Assembly: GCA_027858355.1 (NCBI GenBank)
Contig: JAQICW010000231.1
Coordinates: 1-10,512 of the forward strand
Length of the DNA stretch: 10,512 nucleotides
Reading direction: 5' to 3'
DNA from: Desulfobacula sp.
Lineage (GTDB): Bacteria; Desulfobacterota; Desulfobacteria; Desulfobacterales; Desulfobacteraceae
The translations under genes were made by a program, and so were the position numbers. Numbering within the stretch: position 1 is the first letter of the stretch; every line of letters begins with the position of its first letter. The notes under the pieces were generated by a model. That model did not search any database and had not been told where the DNA came from. It saw only the letters and a list, made by a program, of their open reading frames with translations. Shown here in pieces: positions 1 through 6,883 of the stretch.

Positions 1-398
1 GCGAATAGAGCACCAGGTAAAAATCAAGAGTTTTTTTTACTTTATTTTTAAGTAATACTTCACACTCCCGATTTTTATCAGTTTTTTTTAAAAGCATGAA
101 ACTTATTTAATTTTTAAAATCATAGGTTTTTTAAATTCTGCGTTACCGGTGGAAATACCATGTCCCTTATATCCAATTTTGACATACTGGTTTACAAGAT
201 CTCTTAAAATAAATTTTAGGATCAAAGCACCTTAGAGCCATAAGTTTAATATTGGAGCGGACACGGTAAGACATTCTATTCTAAGCCGTCATTACATCCT
301 TTATATTCGGAGTACTGCGACAGTGTAACGTGAGCCATCCTGTCCGCAAAACTTATAAAACCTTAAATTGAAAAATTTAAATATGGTCTGTATTTATT
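1..398. other. Left flank, no convincing gene
   Basis: AT-rich and mostly non-coding. On the minus strand 103-231 is open for 42 codons ending in TAA, with a plausible residue mix (contains DLVNQYVKIGYKGHGISTGN), but it has no start codon and an in-frame stop just upstream (232-234). It could be the end of a decayed gene; I do not recognise it. The stretch 331-398 would be the short 3' end of the IS110 element if the 10-bp repeat at 321-330 marks its boundary. Nothing else supportable is seen here. Confidence 0.35.
321..330. repeat. 10-bp direct repeat, copy 1 (tentative IS110 right end)
   Basis: CAGTGTAACG, identical to 2103-2112 and in the same orientation. The pair brackets the transposase and its leader. 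A weaker relative (TGTAACG) occurs at 2205-2211, outside the proposed element. Confidence 0.4.
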
Positions 399-1847
399 TT
401 ATAATTTAAGTTTTATTCCATAAAGCTCCTGTATCATGTTGCGCCACTGGCCTAAGGGCATATCCTTATCAAATGCGATATCCAAAGCATTTACATTCCT
501 CCATTTTCCACGCAGCTTCGGCCAGGTCATTAAATAATATTGGCCTCGTCCTTTCATACTACTCTTTTTACCTCTTAAACTTTCAGGTAGATAAGTTTGA
601 GACGTTCGCATCAGGCCCATTGCCACACGCAGAAATTTTCTGCCCATGCCAAAATCCGCATGTTGCCCTTGTGCATCACGTTTCTTGTAATCCAACATCA
701 AATCTTCTGGCCCGTGTAAACCTATGTGGGAGGCCGACTGAACGACATAGTCTTTCAGGATACGATTGCAACGTTTTCCAACTTTTTTAGTTTGGGGTTT
801 TCCTTGGATTCCACCAGTTTGTTTGACCTTCGGAATGATACCAGAATATGAAACTAAATTACTTAAAGACTTCTGTTTGTTGGGATTACCAATTTCAGCA
901 CATACACCAGCGGCTAAAATAATTCCAATACCTCGGATGCTGGTTAGAAAAGCACCCTGGGTTTGGGCTAAACTTTCAGCAACTTCCTTCTCCATTTGCT
1001 CAGTACTTTCTTGCAAGCAATTAAAAAGTTTAACTTGTTGTTTCAATGAAATTTGTAATGTTGCAAGATGATTTTGGGGTGGTTTTAGAACCTGACCAGC
1101 GTACTGCTGAAGTTTTTTAGCGCAATTATCTGGTTGATGAATTGCACAGCGAGTAAAAAGTTTAGTTAGTGTGGAACGTCTACGTCTAAGGATTTGATGC
1201 ACACTGAATCGATCTTCCATCAATAGTAATGAGCATTTTGAAAATGGTAAAATCCCACTATTCTTTTCGTTTAAAAAACCAGGAAAAAGTTGATCAACAA
1301 AGGTGTGAATTCTATTTTTTACTCCGGTTGTTATGTTGACCATTTTTCGTCTTTGCCGCACAAGTGTGCGCAAATTTAGATAATCACCTGATTGAGCTGG
1401 GGAGCAGTTAGCCCTGCAACTGAGAATCATTTTACAAATACCCAATAAGTCTAAACGATCAGTGCTTGCTTGCACATTTTCTCGTTGAATCTTTGCATCG
1501 TGGGCATTCACACCTGCAACCAGCCAATTTTCAGAACGTAAAGTAGATATAAAATTGTCAGTATAAGATCCGCAATCTTCACCTCCAAAAACGATATGCT
1601 GAAGGTTAATTCCATGATGGCGGCAAGATTTTTTTACTTGATCAATCAAATAATTCTTACCTTCAGGTGAATTTTTTACCGAAAATGGTTTTCGAATAAT
1701 CCTCCCATTCCCATCACAAAGCATGGCCAGATGATCTTTTTTCGCATAGTCAATTGGAATACACATCACTTTGGATCTGTCTTTTGCCATCTCGAACAAC
1801 GACAGGATTTCTTGACTTTGATTTTGAAAAACGTTACGTTTTTTCAT
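399..1847 (-). CDS. IS110-family transposase (DEDD/RuvC-like)
   Basis: A 482-aa transposase expected to cut and rejoin DNA under RNA guidance, as established for IS110 relatives. The N-terminal RuvC-like domain shows candidate acidic residues D33 (PIDYAKK), E90 (FGGEDCG), D130 and D133 (STDRLDLLG). The C-terminal Transposase_20-type region lies at about 300-375 (LTSIRGIGIILAAGV, then VSYSGIIPK, then QTGG). The middle is rich in basic and helical residues, as in the family coiled-coil. It is longer than the usual 320-450 aa, with a C-terminal extension of about 100 residues after the Transposase_20 region. The start is ATG 1847, preceded by AGGGAG (1860-1855) at 7-nt spacing, which can be masked by the inverted repeat at 1944-1954. 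The normally conserved Ser in the C-terminal SGG/STGG motif is not seen here (QTGG, T344). Family call is secure; activity is uncertain. Confidence 0.92.
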   Translation of the reverse strand: MKKRNVFQNQSQEILSLFEMAKDRSKVMCIPIDYAKKDHLAMLCDGNGRIIRKPFSVKNSPEGKNYLIDQVKKSCRHHGINLQHIVFGGEDCGSYTDNFISTLRSENWLVAGVNAHDAKIQRENVQASTDRLDLLGICKMILSCRANCSPAQSGDYLNLRTLVRQRRKMVNITTGVKNRIHTFVDQLFPGFLNEKNSGILPFSKCSLLLMEDRFSVHQILRRRRSTLTKLFTRCAIHQPDNCAKKLQQYAGQVLKPPQNHLATLQISLKQQVKLFNCLQESTEQMEKEVAESLAQTQGAFLTSIRGIGIILAAGVCAEIGNPNKQKSLSNLVSYSGIIPKVKQTGGIQGKPQTKKVGKRCNRILKDYVVQSASHIGLHGPEDLMLDYKKRDAQGQHADFGMGRKFLRVAMGLMRTSQTYLPESLRGKKSSMKGRGQYYLMTWPKLRGKWRNVNALDIAFDKDMPLGQWRNMIQELYGIKLKL

Positions 1848-1848
1848 A

Positions 1849-1954
1849 GTGAAGCTCCCTGTAACTTTTCAACTGCTTAATTGCAGATTGATCTTTTATA
1901 ATATCACTAAATATACCTATTTAGATGGTACTTTTTGTTTATGGGGAGCTTCAC
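1849..1954 (-). promoter_or_regulatory. Inverted repeat masking the transposase ribosome-binding site
   Basis: GTGAAGCTCCC at 1849-1859 and GGGAGCTTCAC at 1944-1954 are perfect 11-bp complements. In the minus-strand transcript the proximal arm contains the AGGGAG ribosome-binding site of the IS110 transposase, ending 7 nt before its ATG. The enclosed loop folds further: CTAAATA-tacc-TATTTAG (7-bp stem, tetraloop) at 1907-1924 and CTGC-ttaatt-GCAG at 1873-1886. The structure would repress translation from read-through transcripts, or form part of the guide RNA, or both. The pairing is seen; the function is inferred. Confidence 0.55.
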
Positions 1955-2020
1955 CCTTTTTAATAAAAAATAATTCAGTTTTCAGCTTAGATTATGTTGA
2001 AAAAGCGAAACTGTTTACCC

Positions 2021-2094
2021 CAGAATAATTGAGCTATGAATCTGTGTGAGATAGTTTGAAAAACTCTCACAACTTCACAACATCAATTATTCTG
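2021..2094 (-). ncRNA. Candidate IS110 bridge-RNA guide loop
   Basis: CAGAATAATTGA (2021-2032) and TCAATTATTCTG (2083-2094) are perfect 12-bp complements. Inside them GTGAG (2046-2050) pairs with CTCAC (2066-2070) and AGTTT (2053-2057) with AAACT (2061-2065), leaving a 3-nt loop. Between outer and inner stems lies an internal loop with 13 nt (2033-2045) on one side and 12 nt (2071-2082) on the other. A closed stem, a large two-sided internal loop and an apical stem is the architecture of the target- or donor-binding loop of IS110 bridge RNAs. The position, in the transposase 5' leader next to the proposed element end, also fits. RNA boundaries are unknown. Confidence 0.45.
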
Positions 2095-2102
2095 AAAGGT
2101 AC

Positions 2103-2112
2103 CAGTGTAACG
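2103..2112. repeat. 10-bp direct repeat, copy 2 (tentative IS110 left end)
   Basis: CAGTGTAACG, second copy, located 8 nt beyond the outer stem of the candidate bridge-RNA hairpin, where the leader-side end of an IS110 element is expected. Confidence 0.4.
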
Positions 2113-2309
2113 CTTTTTTCACGAAAAATCTTATTGGATGCATGGAACTGATTGAAATAGCAGTAGATTATGTTTTTTTGGTATTTTTCCTTAATGCAAA
2201 AAACTGTAACGGTTTTGTGTCACTGTAATAATTTTAGAAAGGGGGCTACCTGATTGCATAAATTGCGGAGTACCATGGTCAAACCGTGCTACTAACGATT
2301 GCACTGATC

Positions 2310-2734
2310 AGTCGAGATGGTTGAGGTGTACGTTGGTGGCTCAAAAAAGGGCGGAAACGTGTTTGCAGCAGCACCGAGGACAAAGAGATCGTTGTGTTTG
2401 TGGTGTGCCAGCTTAAAGAATCAGGACGTATTCGGATGCGGCGGGTCTCCTGATGTGTCAAGTAATAGCCTCATGCCGGTTGCCGATGCAGGATACCGAC
2501 GTAAAGCGGGACAGTTTGAACCAGTTTATGAGAGTCATCCAGCAGGTAAGCCTCAGGGATAGGGCCTTCCAGAAGAGCCTTATTCTACTGGGTGTACTTC
2601 CTTATGGCGGTAGCCGGATGTTTGGCATTCATTAAGATGCCGTCAGCGGGAAGCACCGGAAATACCACCTGGATGAGTTCACCTTCCGATTCAAGCGCAG
2701 CATCCAGATCACGAGGAAGGCTCTTCTAATTTGA
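2310..2734 (+). pseudogene. Decayed ISXO2-like (IS1595-family) transposase
   Basis: Fragments in several frames read as consecutive parts of an ISXO2-like transposase. EMVEVYVGGSKKGG (from 2314) matches the family signature VEVDETYVGG with Asp-Glu-Thr missing. After a frameshift comes STEDKEIVVFVVCQLKESGR, then DVSSNSLMPVADA, then LNQFMRVIQQ. The C-terminal block DAVSGKHRKYHLDEFTFRFK precedes a TGA at 2732-2734. At least three frameshifts and one in-frame stop separate the pieces. The N-terminal zinc ribbon and the segment with the last catalytic residue (the HTNGIE-type motif) are absent. The loss of DET removes the first catalytic Asp, so the gene cannot be active. The short ORFs that survive here are not genes. 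Confidence 0.8.
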
Positions 2735-2828
2735 AAAATTGAATCTAAAATGTAGCTTCAAAAAAACAAAAGACTATCTTAAAATGAGCCATCTTTATAA
2801 CACCCATGGCAGAATGATCTGCTACAAC

Positions 2829-2874
2829 GAAAAATGAAACTTCAATATTTACAGCATATTGACAGGAGTTTCAT
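2829..2874 (-). terminator. Hairpin terminator after the five-gene operon
   Basis: ATGAAACT (2834-2841) pairs with AGTTTCAT (2867-2874), and inside it CAATAT (2843-2848) pairs with ATATTG (2856-2861) around a 7-nt loop. On the minus strand the structure is followed by a run of T (2834-2830). It lies about 20 nt after the ATPase stop codon, where an operon terminator is expected. The stem is AT-rich, so strength is uncertain. Confidence 0.6.
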
Positions 2875-2892
2875 AGAAAAGGCAAAATTAAA

Positions 2893-3573
2893 TCAATGAT
2901 TTGGCGGGAGATTCGTGAGAAATGTAAGGGCCAGGTTAATATCCACGAGGCTATATTTTAATTGCTTTGCTTTATCAATGCAATCACTGCAAAGCTCTTC
3001 AAATTTACGCATATCACTATTGGTTGCAGCATATATTTGCTCAATTGCCTCTGATGTAATGACATTCTTATAATTTTGAATGAAGTCCTCAACTACGATA
3101 GGGTACAAAGTTAATACCTTTAAGCGACTCAGAATATCTGGATACTCACTTGCCAGAAAAGTTCTTACATTGGGTAATCCAGCAAAGACCATTGGGGTGC
3201 CTGAATCAATTATCCGTTTAAAGTATGGCCAGATGCGACGATCCAGATCATTGGCCTCATCAATAATGATAAAAAAACCTGTCAGGTTACAAATTTTTTT
3301 CAAGTGTGCCGATGTTCGCCAATGGGAAGCTTTTGCTTCATAATTTAGTTCTTGAAGAATTGATGCCAGTGTTTCATGCTTATTATCCAGTGATTCCAAC
3401 CATACTGTTGTTAACTTTTTGGGCTTGATCAATTCTAAAAATTTGGTTTTGCCGACGCCATAGACTCCTTCAATCAATATGCTTTGCCCTCGATACATCC
3501 TGGTATAAACAGAGCGAAGATAAGATATTCGACGTTGGTCATTAATGAAATTTTCTTTCCGGTTAAATTGCAT
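2893..3573 (-). CDS. TniB/MuB/TnsC-like AAA+ transposition ATPase
   Basis: A 226-aa P-loop ATPase, expected to help the adjacent DDE transposase choose and capture target DNA, as MuB, TniB and TnsC do. Numbered from the ATG at 3573, Walker A is GVYGVGKT (about 36-43), Walker B is IIIDEAND (about 102-109), and a sensor-1-like segment PMVFAGLPN follows at about 127-135, with an Arg in ILSRL at about 150. It is short compared with TnsC or MuB and close to a bare AAA+ core. Two starts are possible: GTG at 3579 and ATG at 3573. I chose ATG because AGGAAGG sits 5 nt before it, whereas it abuts the GTG. Its start overlaps the open tail that follows the transposase stop, which suggests translational coupling. 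It is the last gene of the operon. Confidence 0.85.
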   Translation of the reverse strand: MQFNRKENFINDQRRISYLRSVYTRMYRGQSILIEGVYGVGKTKFLELIKPKKLTTVWLESLDNKHETLASILQELNYEAKASHWRTSAHLKKICNLTGFFIIIDEANDLDRRIWPYFKRIIDSGTPMVFAGLPNVRTFLASEYPDILSRLKVLTLYPIVVEDFIQNYKNVITSEAIEQIYAATNSDMRKFEELCSDCIDKAKQLKYSLVDINLALTFLTNLPPNH

Positions 3574-3754
3574 GGTCACCTTCCTTTATATAAGGCAATT
3601 CAAATTCTCTTTGATACCGCTTATAATCGATTAAAAAAGCATTAAACATTACAAAACCGCTTCTACTCTGGTCCTGTAGTTTAGCCCCAAGTCGCTCATA
3701 CCTGGTTATGTTTTTTTTAAAGATGGTTTTTGCAATATTAAATGTAAGCCCATT
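3563..3754 (-). other. In-frame 63-codon open tail after the transposase stop
   Basis: Directly after the transposase TAA (3757-3755) the same frame stays open for 63 codons to a TAA at 3565-3563, overlapping the ATPase start by 11 nt. The predicted peptide looks protein-like (RYERLGAKLQDQ, then FVMFNAFLIDYKRYQREFE, then LPYIKEGD). The only ATG is M36 (3649-3647), with no good ribosome-binding site. The simplest reading is that this is the transposase C-terminus, cut off by a nonsense change. In MuA and TnsB the C-terminal tail contacts the partner ATPase. Alternatives are a separate small protein with an unusual start, a -1 frameshift on the run of eight A in the transcript (plus strand about 3709-3716), stop read-through, or a sequencing error. 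Confidence 0.5.
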
Positions 3755-5251
3755 TTAGTAACAAAAAATAAGTGCAGTGATATCAATGCTCATTTCTTTA
3801 CTTTTAAGATATTCGGCAATCTGCTCAACTTCATTTTGTTTCAGCCGTTTTTCCGCTTTTTTTATAACAGACTCAGGCTTCTCAGAGGGCTTTTGACATA
3901 ATGCTTCACCCAAAAAGACACCATCATTTTTATATTCAAAAATATAGAGCTTGTTGTTGTAATGGGATACTTTAACCGTTGTGCTTTTCTGTGAGCCAAA
4001 ATTTTCAACTCCCTCAACCACAGTATATTTTTGTTTATCATGCGTGATAGTTTTCTGTGCAGACACAGTTGCTTTTTTCTTAATAAAACCATATTTCATA
4101 AATGCTTCTATATGAACCGGATCAAATTGCATGGTTTCTATATCAGACAAATAAGCCTGCAGTTTTTGGCTGGGTATCCATGTTTGGGTTTTGCCGTCTT
4201 CAGAAAAACGATGGGAATTCTCATTATGCTCTCTTCGATACACTTCGGTCATTTGGCTCTGTTTTAACTCTTGAATGGTAATGTCCAGGCAGGTGACTTT
4301 GATTTGCTCCTTCTTATTACCTTTAAAGGCAAAACCAGGCACAATTTTAGCAATTCTGTCTTCAAACTTTCTGATAACACGGATTTCAAAATTATGCAGA
4401 CTGCGGTGACTTGATTCCAGGTGAACTTTATGTTTTGGCGATCGTACACCGGCAAAGTCTGGGTCCAAATAAAATCCATCCGGCATAGAATATTTAATGT
4501 TTAATTCGTGGATAGGTCGTTTCAAATTAAGAAACCCTTTAGCACAGTCAGGGCGGAGCTTGATTGTTTTTTTGGGAAACGACGCATCCAATAAAAACCG
4601 ACTGAACAGATCCACAGCATTTTCATTACTTTCTGAAAAATAAAAATCCAGAACAAACATATACCGTGATCCTGTATCGAAAAATTCAATCACCTGGGGT
4701 TTACACCATTTGCCGTTGTCATCCTTGATTTTAAGGTATTGAAATTTGCATCCGTCTACCTGTACCAGATCAAAAACCTTCTCAGGGTTAAAAAATCCTT
4801 TATCCATCTGATCTTCATCGAAATCTGGCTTTTTCAAGTAAAAATCCAGATGTTCTTTTTGACCTATACGACGTAAGGCATGTATGGAAATCTTTTTTTT
4901 AAACTCTTCTTCCAAAAATTTATGATAAGTAGTGATCACACGGGCCTTCTGGGTGATGTAGATAAATCGTGGGTTATTTTCATCACAGGATGCTTTGACC
5001 ATTTCAATAAAACAGTTTTTTTCCTCATTAGACAAAACACGAGATCTCCCAGAACATTTACGTCCTTCCATAATGCCCTTACCTGCAAGCAGCAATGGTT
5101 TTGGGATGACACCTGTTTTTTTATATTGATCCATATAATATTTTTTGGATCTGCGTTTTGCAGATCCTGTTTTATTCATGATCTTTTTGTGGAGCAGGAT
5201 CATAAATTGATCATCTAAAGAAAAATTTGCAATACCTGTTGAATCGTGCAT
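3755..5251 (-). CDS. Mu/TniA/TnsB-like DDE (rve) transposase
   Basis: A 498-aa transposase of the retroviral-integrase fold, expected to bind element ends and catalyse strand transfer. The N-terminal 140 residues are basic and helical (DNA binding; RRSKKYY at 33-39). The catalytic core begins near 155: D166 in LVQVDGCKF, D235 in LRPDCAKGF, and E279 in KVHLESSHRSLHNFE as the best third residue (43 residues after D235). A Mu-type C-terminal beta-barrel is suggested at about 400-450 (KYTVVEGV, then VKVSHYNNKLYIFEY, then GVFLGEAL). The protein ends in a helical, Lys/Glu-rich stretch. Its ATG follows the stop of the HTH gene without a gap, so translation is probably coupled. With the in-frame tail downstream it would total about 561 aa, near the TniA length. 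Family call is firm; the subfamily is not recognised. Confidence 0.88.
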   Translation of the reverse strand: MHDSTGIANFSLDDQFMILLHKKIMNKTGSAKRRSKKYYMDQYKKTGVIPKPLLLAGKGIMEGRKCSGRSRVLSNEEKNCFIEMVKASCDENNPRFIYITQKARVITTYHKFLEEEFKKKISIHALRRIGQKEHLDFYLKKPDFDEDQMDKGFFNPEKVFDLVQVDGCKFQYLKIKDDNGKWCKPQVIEFFDTGSRYMFVLDFYFSESNENAVDLFSRFLLDASFPKKTIKLRPDCAKGFLNLKRPIHELNIKYSMPDGFYLDPDFAGVRSPKHKVHLESSHRSLHNFEIRVIRKFEDRIAKIVPGFAFKGNKKEQIKVTCLDITIQELKQSQMTEVYRREHNENSHRFSEDGKTQTWIPSQKLQAYLSDIETMQFDPVHIEAFMKYGFIKKKATVSAQKTITHDKQKYTVVEGVENFGSQKSTTVKVSHYNNKLYIFEYKNDGVFLGEALCQKPSEKPESVIKKAEKRLKQNEVEQIAEYLKSKEMSIDITALIFCY

Positions 5252-5824
5252 TTAAGCTATCCCCCATTGTATCTTTTCTTTTATTACCTTGTTCCAGTAT
5301 AGAGCGGTTTTTACCGACGTTGATTTCCATTGGTCATTCTGAGCAATAGTGATTTGTGACAACATTTCCATGACGGCTGCCTTATAATCCTTGCTGATGA
5401 CCTCTGTAAAAGGTTTGTTTGTTTTTTTCTCACCCAGATAATCAGAAACAAATTTTTTGATATTCAAAGCAGAAATCGGCTTTCCTGTTTTTAAAAAATC
5501 ACGCCAAACTTTTTTTTGGCTAAACAAATTCAATTTGGTCAAAGGACGAGCCTGGGCTTCATTCCCGGGTACAATGTCTCCAATTGGGGAAAGATTATCA
5601 ATGACCACAAATGCTTCAATCAACCGATAAGCATGAGAACGTCCCATATCCCACCGAACTTTGACATAACTTTCAAAGGTTTTGAAAGACAATTTATGAT
5701 AGCAACGATCATCCCGGATCTCCTTCAGCGCTTTCCCAACAGCATAAAAGTTTTGTCGATAATTTTTAATCACAGATTCCAGATTCTCCAAGCGTTTATC
5801 GGACAGATCACATTCATTTGCCAT
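5252..5824 (-). CDS. HTH-like DNA-binding accessory protein of the transposition operon
   Basis: A 190-aa protein. The N-terminal part (about 12-100) carries a pattern common in phage and plasmid proteins: a long helix with GKALKEIRDDRCYHKL, then FKTFESYVKVRWDMGRSHAYRLIEA, then PGNEAQARPL. The WDMGRSHAYRLIEA segment (58-71) resembles a recognition helix-turn-helix, and NEAQARPL (88-95) resembles part of ParB-like proteins, so DNA binding is likely. The C-terminal half (about 100-190) is basic and unrecognised. It starts 14 nt after the CHC2 gene with a weak AAGGTG site, and its TAA directly precedes the transposase ATG. In this setting it may be a regulator, a target-site binder or an end-binding partner; its role is inferred from context only. 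Confidence 0.65.
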   Translation of the reverse strand: MANECDLSDKRLENLESVIKNYRQNFYAVGKALKEIRDDRCYHKLSFKTFESYVKVRWDMGRSHAYRLIEAFVVIDNLSPIGDIVPGNEAQARPLTKLNLFSQKKVWRDFLKTGKPISALNIKKFVSDYLGEKKTNKPFTEVISKDYKAAVMEMLSQITIAQNDQWKSTSVKTALYWNKVIKEKIQWGIA

Positions 5825-5838
5825 GCCTTGATCACCTT

Positions 5839-6138
5839 TTACTTTGTCTTTGTAGTCTCATTGATATGTTTTTTCAAAAAATCAACAGTTTCAACAAAGT
5901 TGGACTGTGTTGCGGCCATGACTAAATCAATAGGATTGAAATTAGTTTTACAATCGAAACATCGCCCTAAATTGGTTTTCGGGTTTGTGGCAGTATGAAA
6001 TCTGTGACAGAGCGGGCATTGGAACCTGATGATCTTGTTTCTGTATTTCGTCTCAAGTCTTAACAGACTGATAACACGGTCAACAATGCATTCATTCCTG
6101 AGCATTCTTAAGAAATTACCAGAGTATAAATTGGCCAT
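5839..6138 (-). CDS. Small CHC2-type zinc-finger protein (DnaG primase-like)
   Basis: A 99-aa protein made almost entirely of a CHC2-type zinc-binding domain, the fold that binds DNA at the N-terminus of DnaG primases. The metal ligands are visible as C41, C44 and H48 (CPLCHRFH), then C60 and C63 (RCFDC). They are followed by the characteristic NPIDLVMAATQSNFVETVDFLKKH, which matches the primase pattern of a hydrophobic run then a sFxeAvxxL motif. No TOPRIM catalytic domain follows, so this is a binding module and not a primase. The start at ATG 6138 is supported by a strong AGGAGG 7 nt upstream. It is the second gene of the operon, 64 nt after the zinc-ribbon gene and 14 nt before the HTH gene. 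A role in recognising single-stranded or target DNA during transposition is inference. Confidence 0.8.
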   Translation of the reverse strand: MANLYSGNFLRMLRNECIVDRVISLLRLETKYRNKIIRFQCPLCHRFHTATNPKTNLGRCFDCKTNFNPIDLVMAATQSNFVETVDFLKKHINETTKTK

Positions 6139-6202
6139 AATGATACCTCCTCACAGTTTGAGTGTTTTGTTGTTCGGTTCAATTACAATGACTGGAGGCA
6201 TC

Positions 6203-6850
6203 CTATATCAAGTGAATTAGAATGTTATTGCAAAGTCGGTGAAACTGCCTTTTAAAAAAGGGTTCAGTCATAAAAAAACGGCGACACAGCAATAAACACG
6301 CCTTTTTTCTGTCTGTTTTGTATTTACGTTTAGGGATGGCCATTGGAGCAAAAGCACCAAGACTAAGTACCAGTTTTTCATGAAGCGATGTTGTTAAGGC
6401 CTGATAGACAATGATAAGATTGGCTAAAGCGGAAACCCAGTGATGTATGGTTGATGGTGCCAATGTCCGGACCTTATCAAAATATTCTGGGGTACCATTA
6501 TCGGTCATAACGGCACTTTCGTATGTCTTTTGGTCATCCTCAACATAGGCACTGCTGAAATATTCAATCGTCTGACGGGTGTAATGTTTGTAAGGCATTG
6601 CAAAATCCGGATAACTGGTGAAGGTCTTTCCACACTTGGGGCATCGAAAACGAACCAGTACACAGAAAACCGCTTCCACAACTAATTTGGCAATGATTAA
6701 AAAACGGCGTTCTCTGTGTGCATGAAACTTAAAGGTTTGAGAACCTGAATGACAACCCGGACATTCTGGCAGATTAGACGAGGTGATTTCATTCTTGTCA
6801 ACTTTCACCTGATATGCTTTAATATCTTCCATTGTCGCTGATAGCGGCAT
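6203..6850 (-). CDS. Zinc-ribbon protein, DUF6431-like
   Basis: A 215-aa protein with a four-cysteine zinc ribbon: C30 and C33 (ECPGC), then C70 and C73 (RCPKC), separated by a basic stretch FKFHAHRERR. After the ribbon come TSYPDFAMPYKHYTRQTIEY and a helix-turn-helix-like segment LAPSTIHHWVSALANL (about 130-145). The pattern of ribbon, then F-x-x-P-Y and a W-containing HTH resembles DUF6431-type proteins, often found beside mobile elements; this is from memory and not a search. An upstream TTG (6922) would add 24 residues, but ATG 6850 has AGGAAGG at 8-nt spacing and is preferred. It is the first gene of the operon. It could be a DNA-targeting factor filling the role of TniQ/TnsD, or a transposase-derived regulator. 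Confidence 0.7.
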   Translation of the reverse strand: MPLSATMEDIKAYQVKVDKNEITSSNLPECPGCHSGSQTFKFHAHRERRFLIIAKLVVEAVFCVLVRFRCPKCGKTFTSYPDFAMPYKHYTRQTIEYFSSAYVEDDQKTYESAVMTDNGTPEYFDKVRTLAPSTIHHWVSALANLIIVYQALTTSLHEKLVLSLGAFAPMAIPKRKYKTDRKKACLLLCRRFFMTEPFFKRQFHRLCNNILIHLI

Positions 6851-6883
6851 ATTAGTATCCTTCCTGTTTTTATTTGTGTCTTT

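Larger units (their letters stand above)
321..2112 (-). mobile_element. IS110-family insertion sequence (ends tentative)
   Basis: The element contains one transposase gene (399-1847), a long structured 5' non-coding leader (1848-2112, about 265 nt) and a short 3' non-coding end (331-398). This asymmetry, with long leader upstream and short tail downstream, is the known organisation of the IS110 group, where the leader encodes the bridge RNA. The tentative boundaries are the two copies of CAGTGTAACG at 321-330 and 2103-2112. IS110 elements lack classical terminal inverted repeats and usually repeat only a short core at both ends, so a 10-bp repeat is longer than expected and could partly reflect target resemblance. 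The presence of the element is sure; the exact ends are inferred. Confidence 0.6.

Noticed and set aside
257..347. GCGGACA (257-263) and TGTCCGC (341-347) inverted repeat near the IS110 end
   Set aside because: Only 7 bp with a 77-nt loop and little inner pairing; it also straddles the tentative element end, so chance is likely.
473..1071. Plus-strand ORFs opposite the IS110 transposase
   Set aside because: They are antisense to a clearly conserved gene and show no domain or ribosome-binding site.
2071..2125. GTGAA shared by a loop strand of the candidate bridge RNA and the flank beyond 2112
   Set aside because: Five bases are too few to claim guide-target pairing from a single copy.
2279..2635. 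Short ORFs on both strands over the ISXO2-like remnant
   Set aside because: They are frame pieces or antisense of a frameshifted transposase; described as one pseudogene.
3080..3343. Plus-strand ORF within the ATPase gene
   Set aside because: Antisense shadow of a gene with clear Walker motifs.
3862..5218. Several 70-112-codon ORFs inside the DDE transposase gene
   Set aside because: They overlap the catalytic domain in other frames and have no recognisable features.
5516..6220. Plus-strand ORFs over the HTH and CHC2 genes
   Set aside because: Antisense shadows; the minus-strand genes have good ribosome-binding sites and domain motifs.
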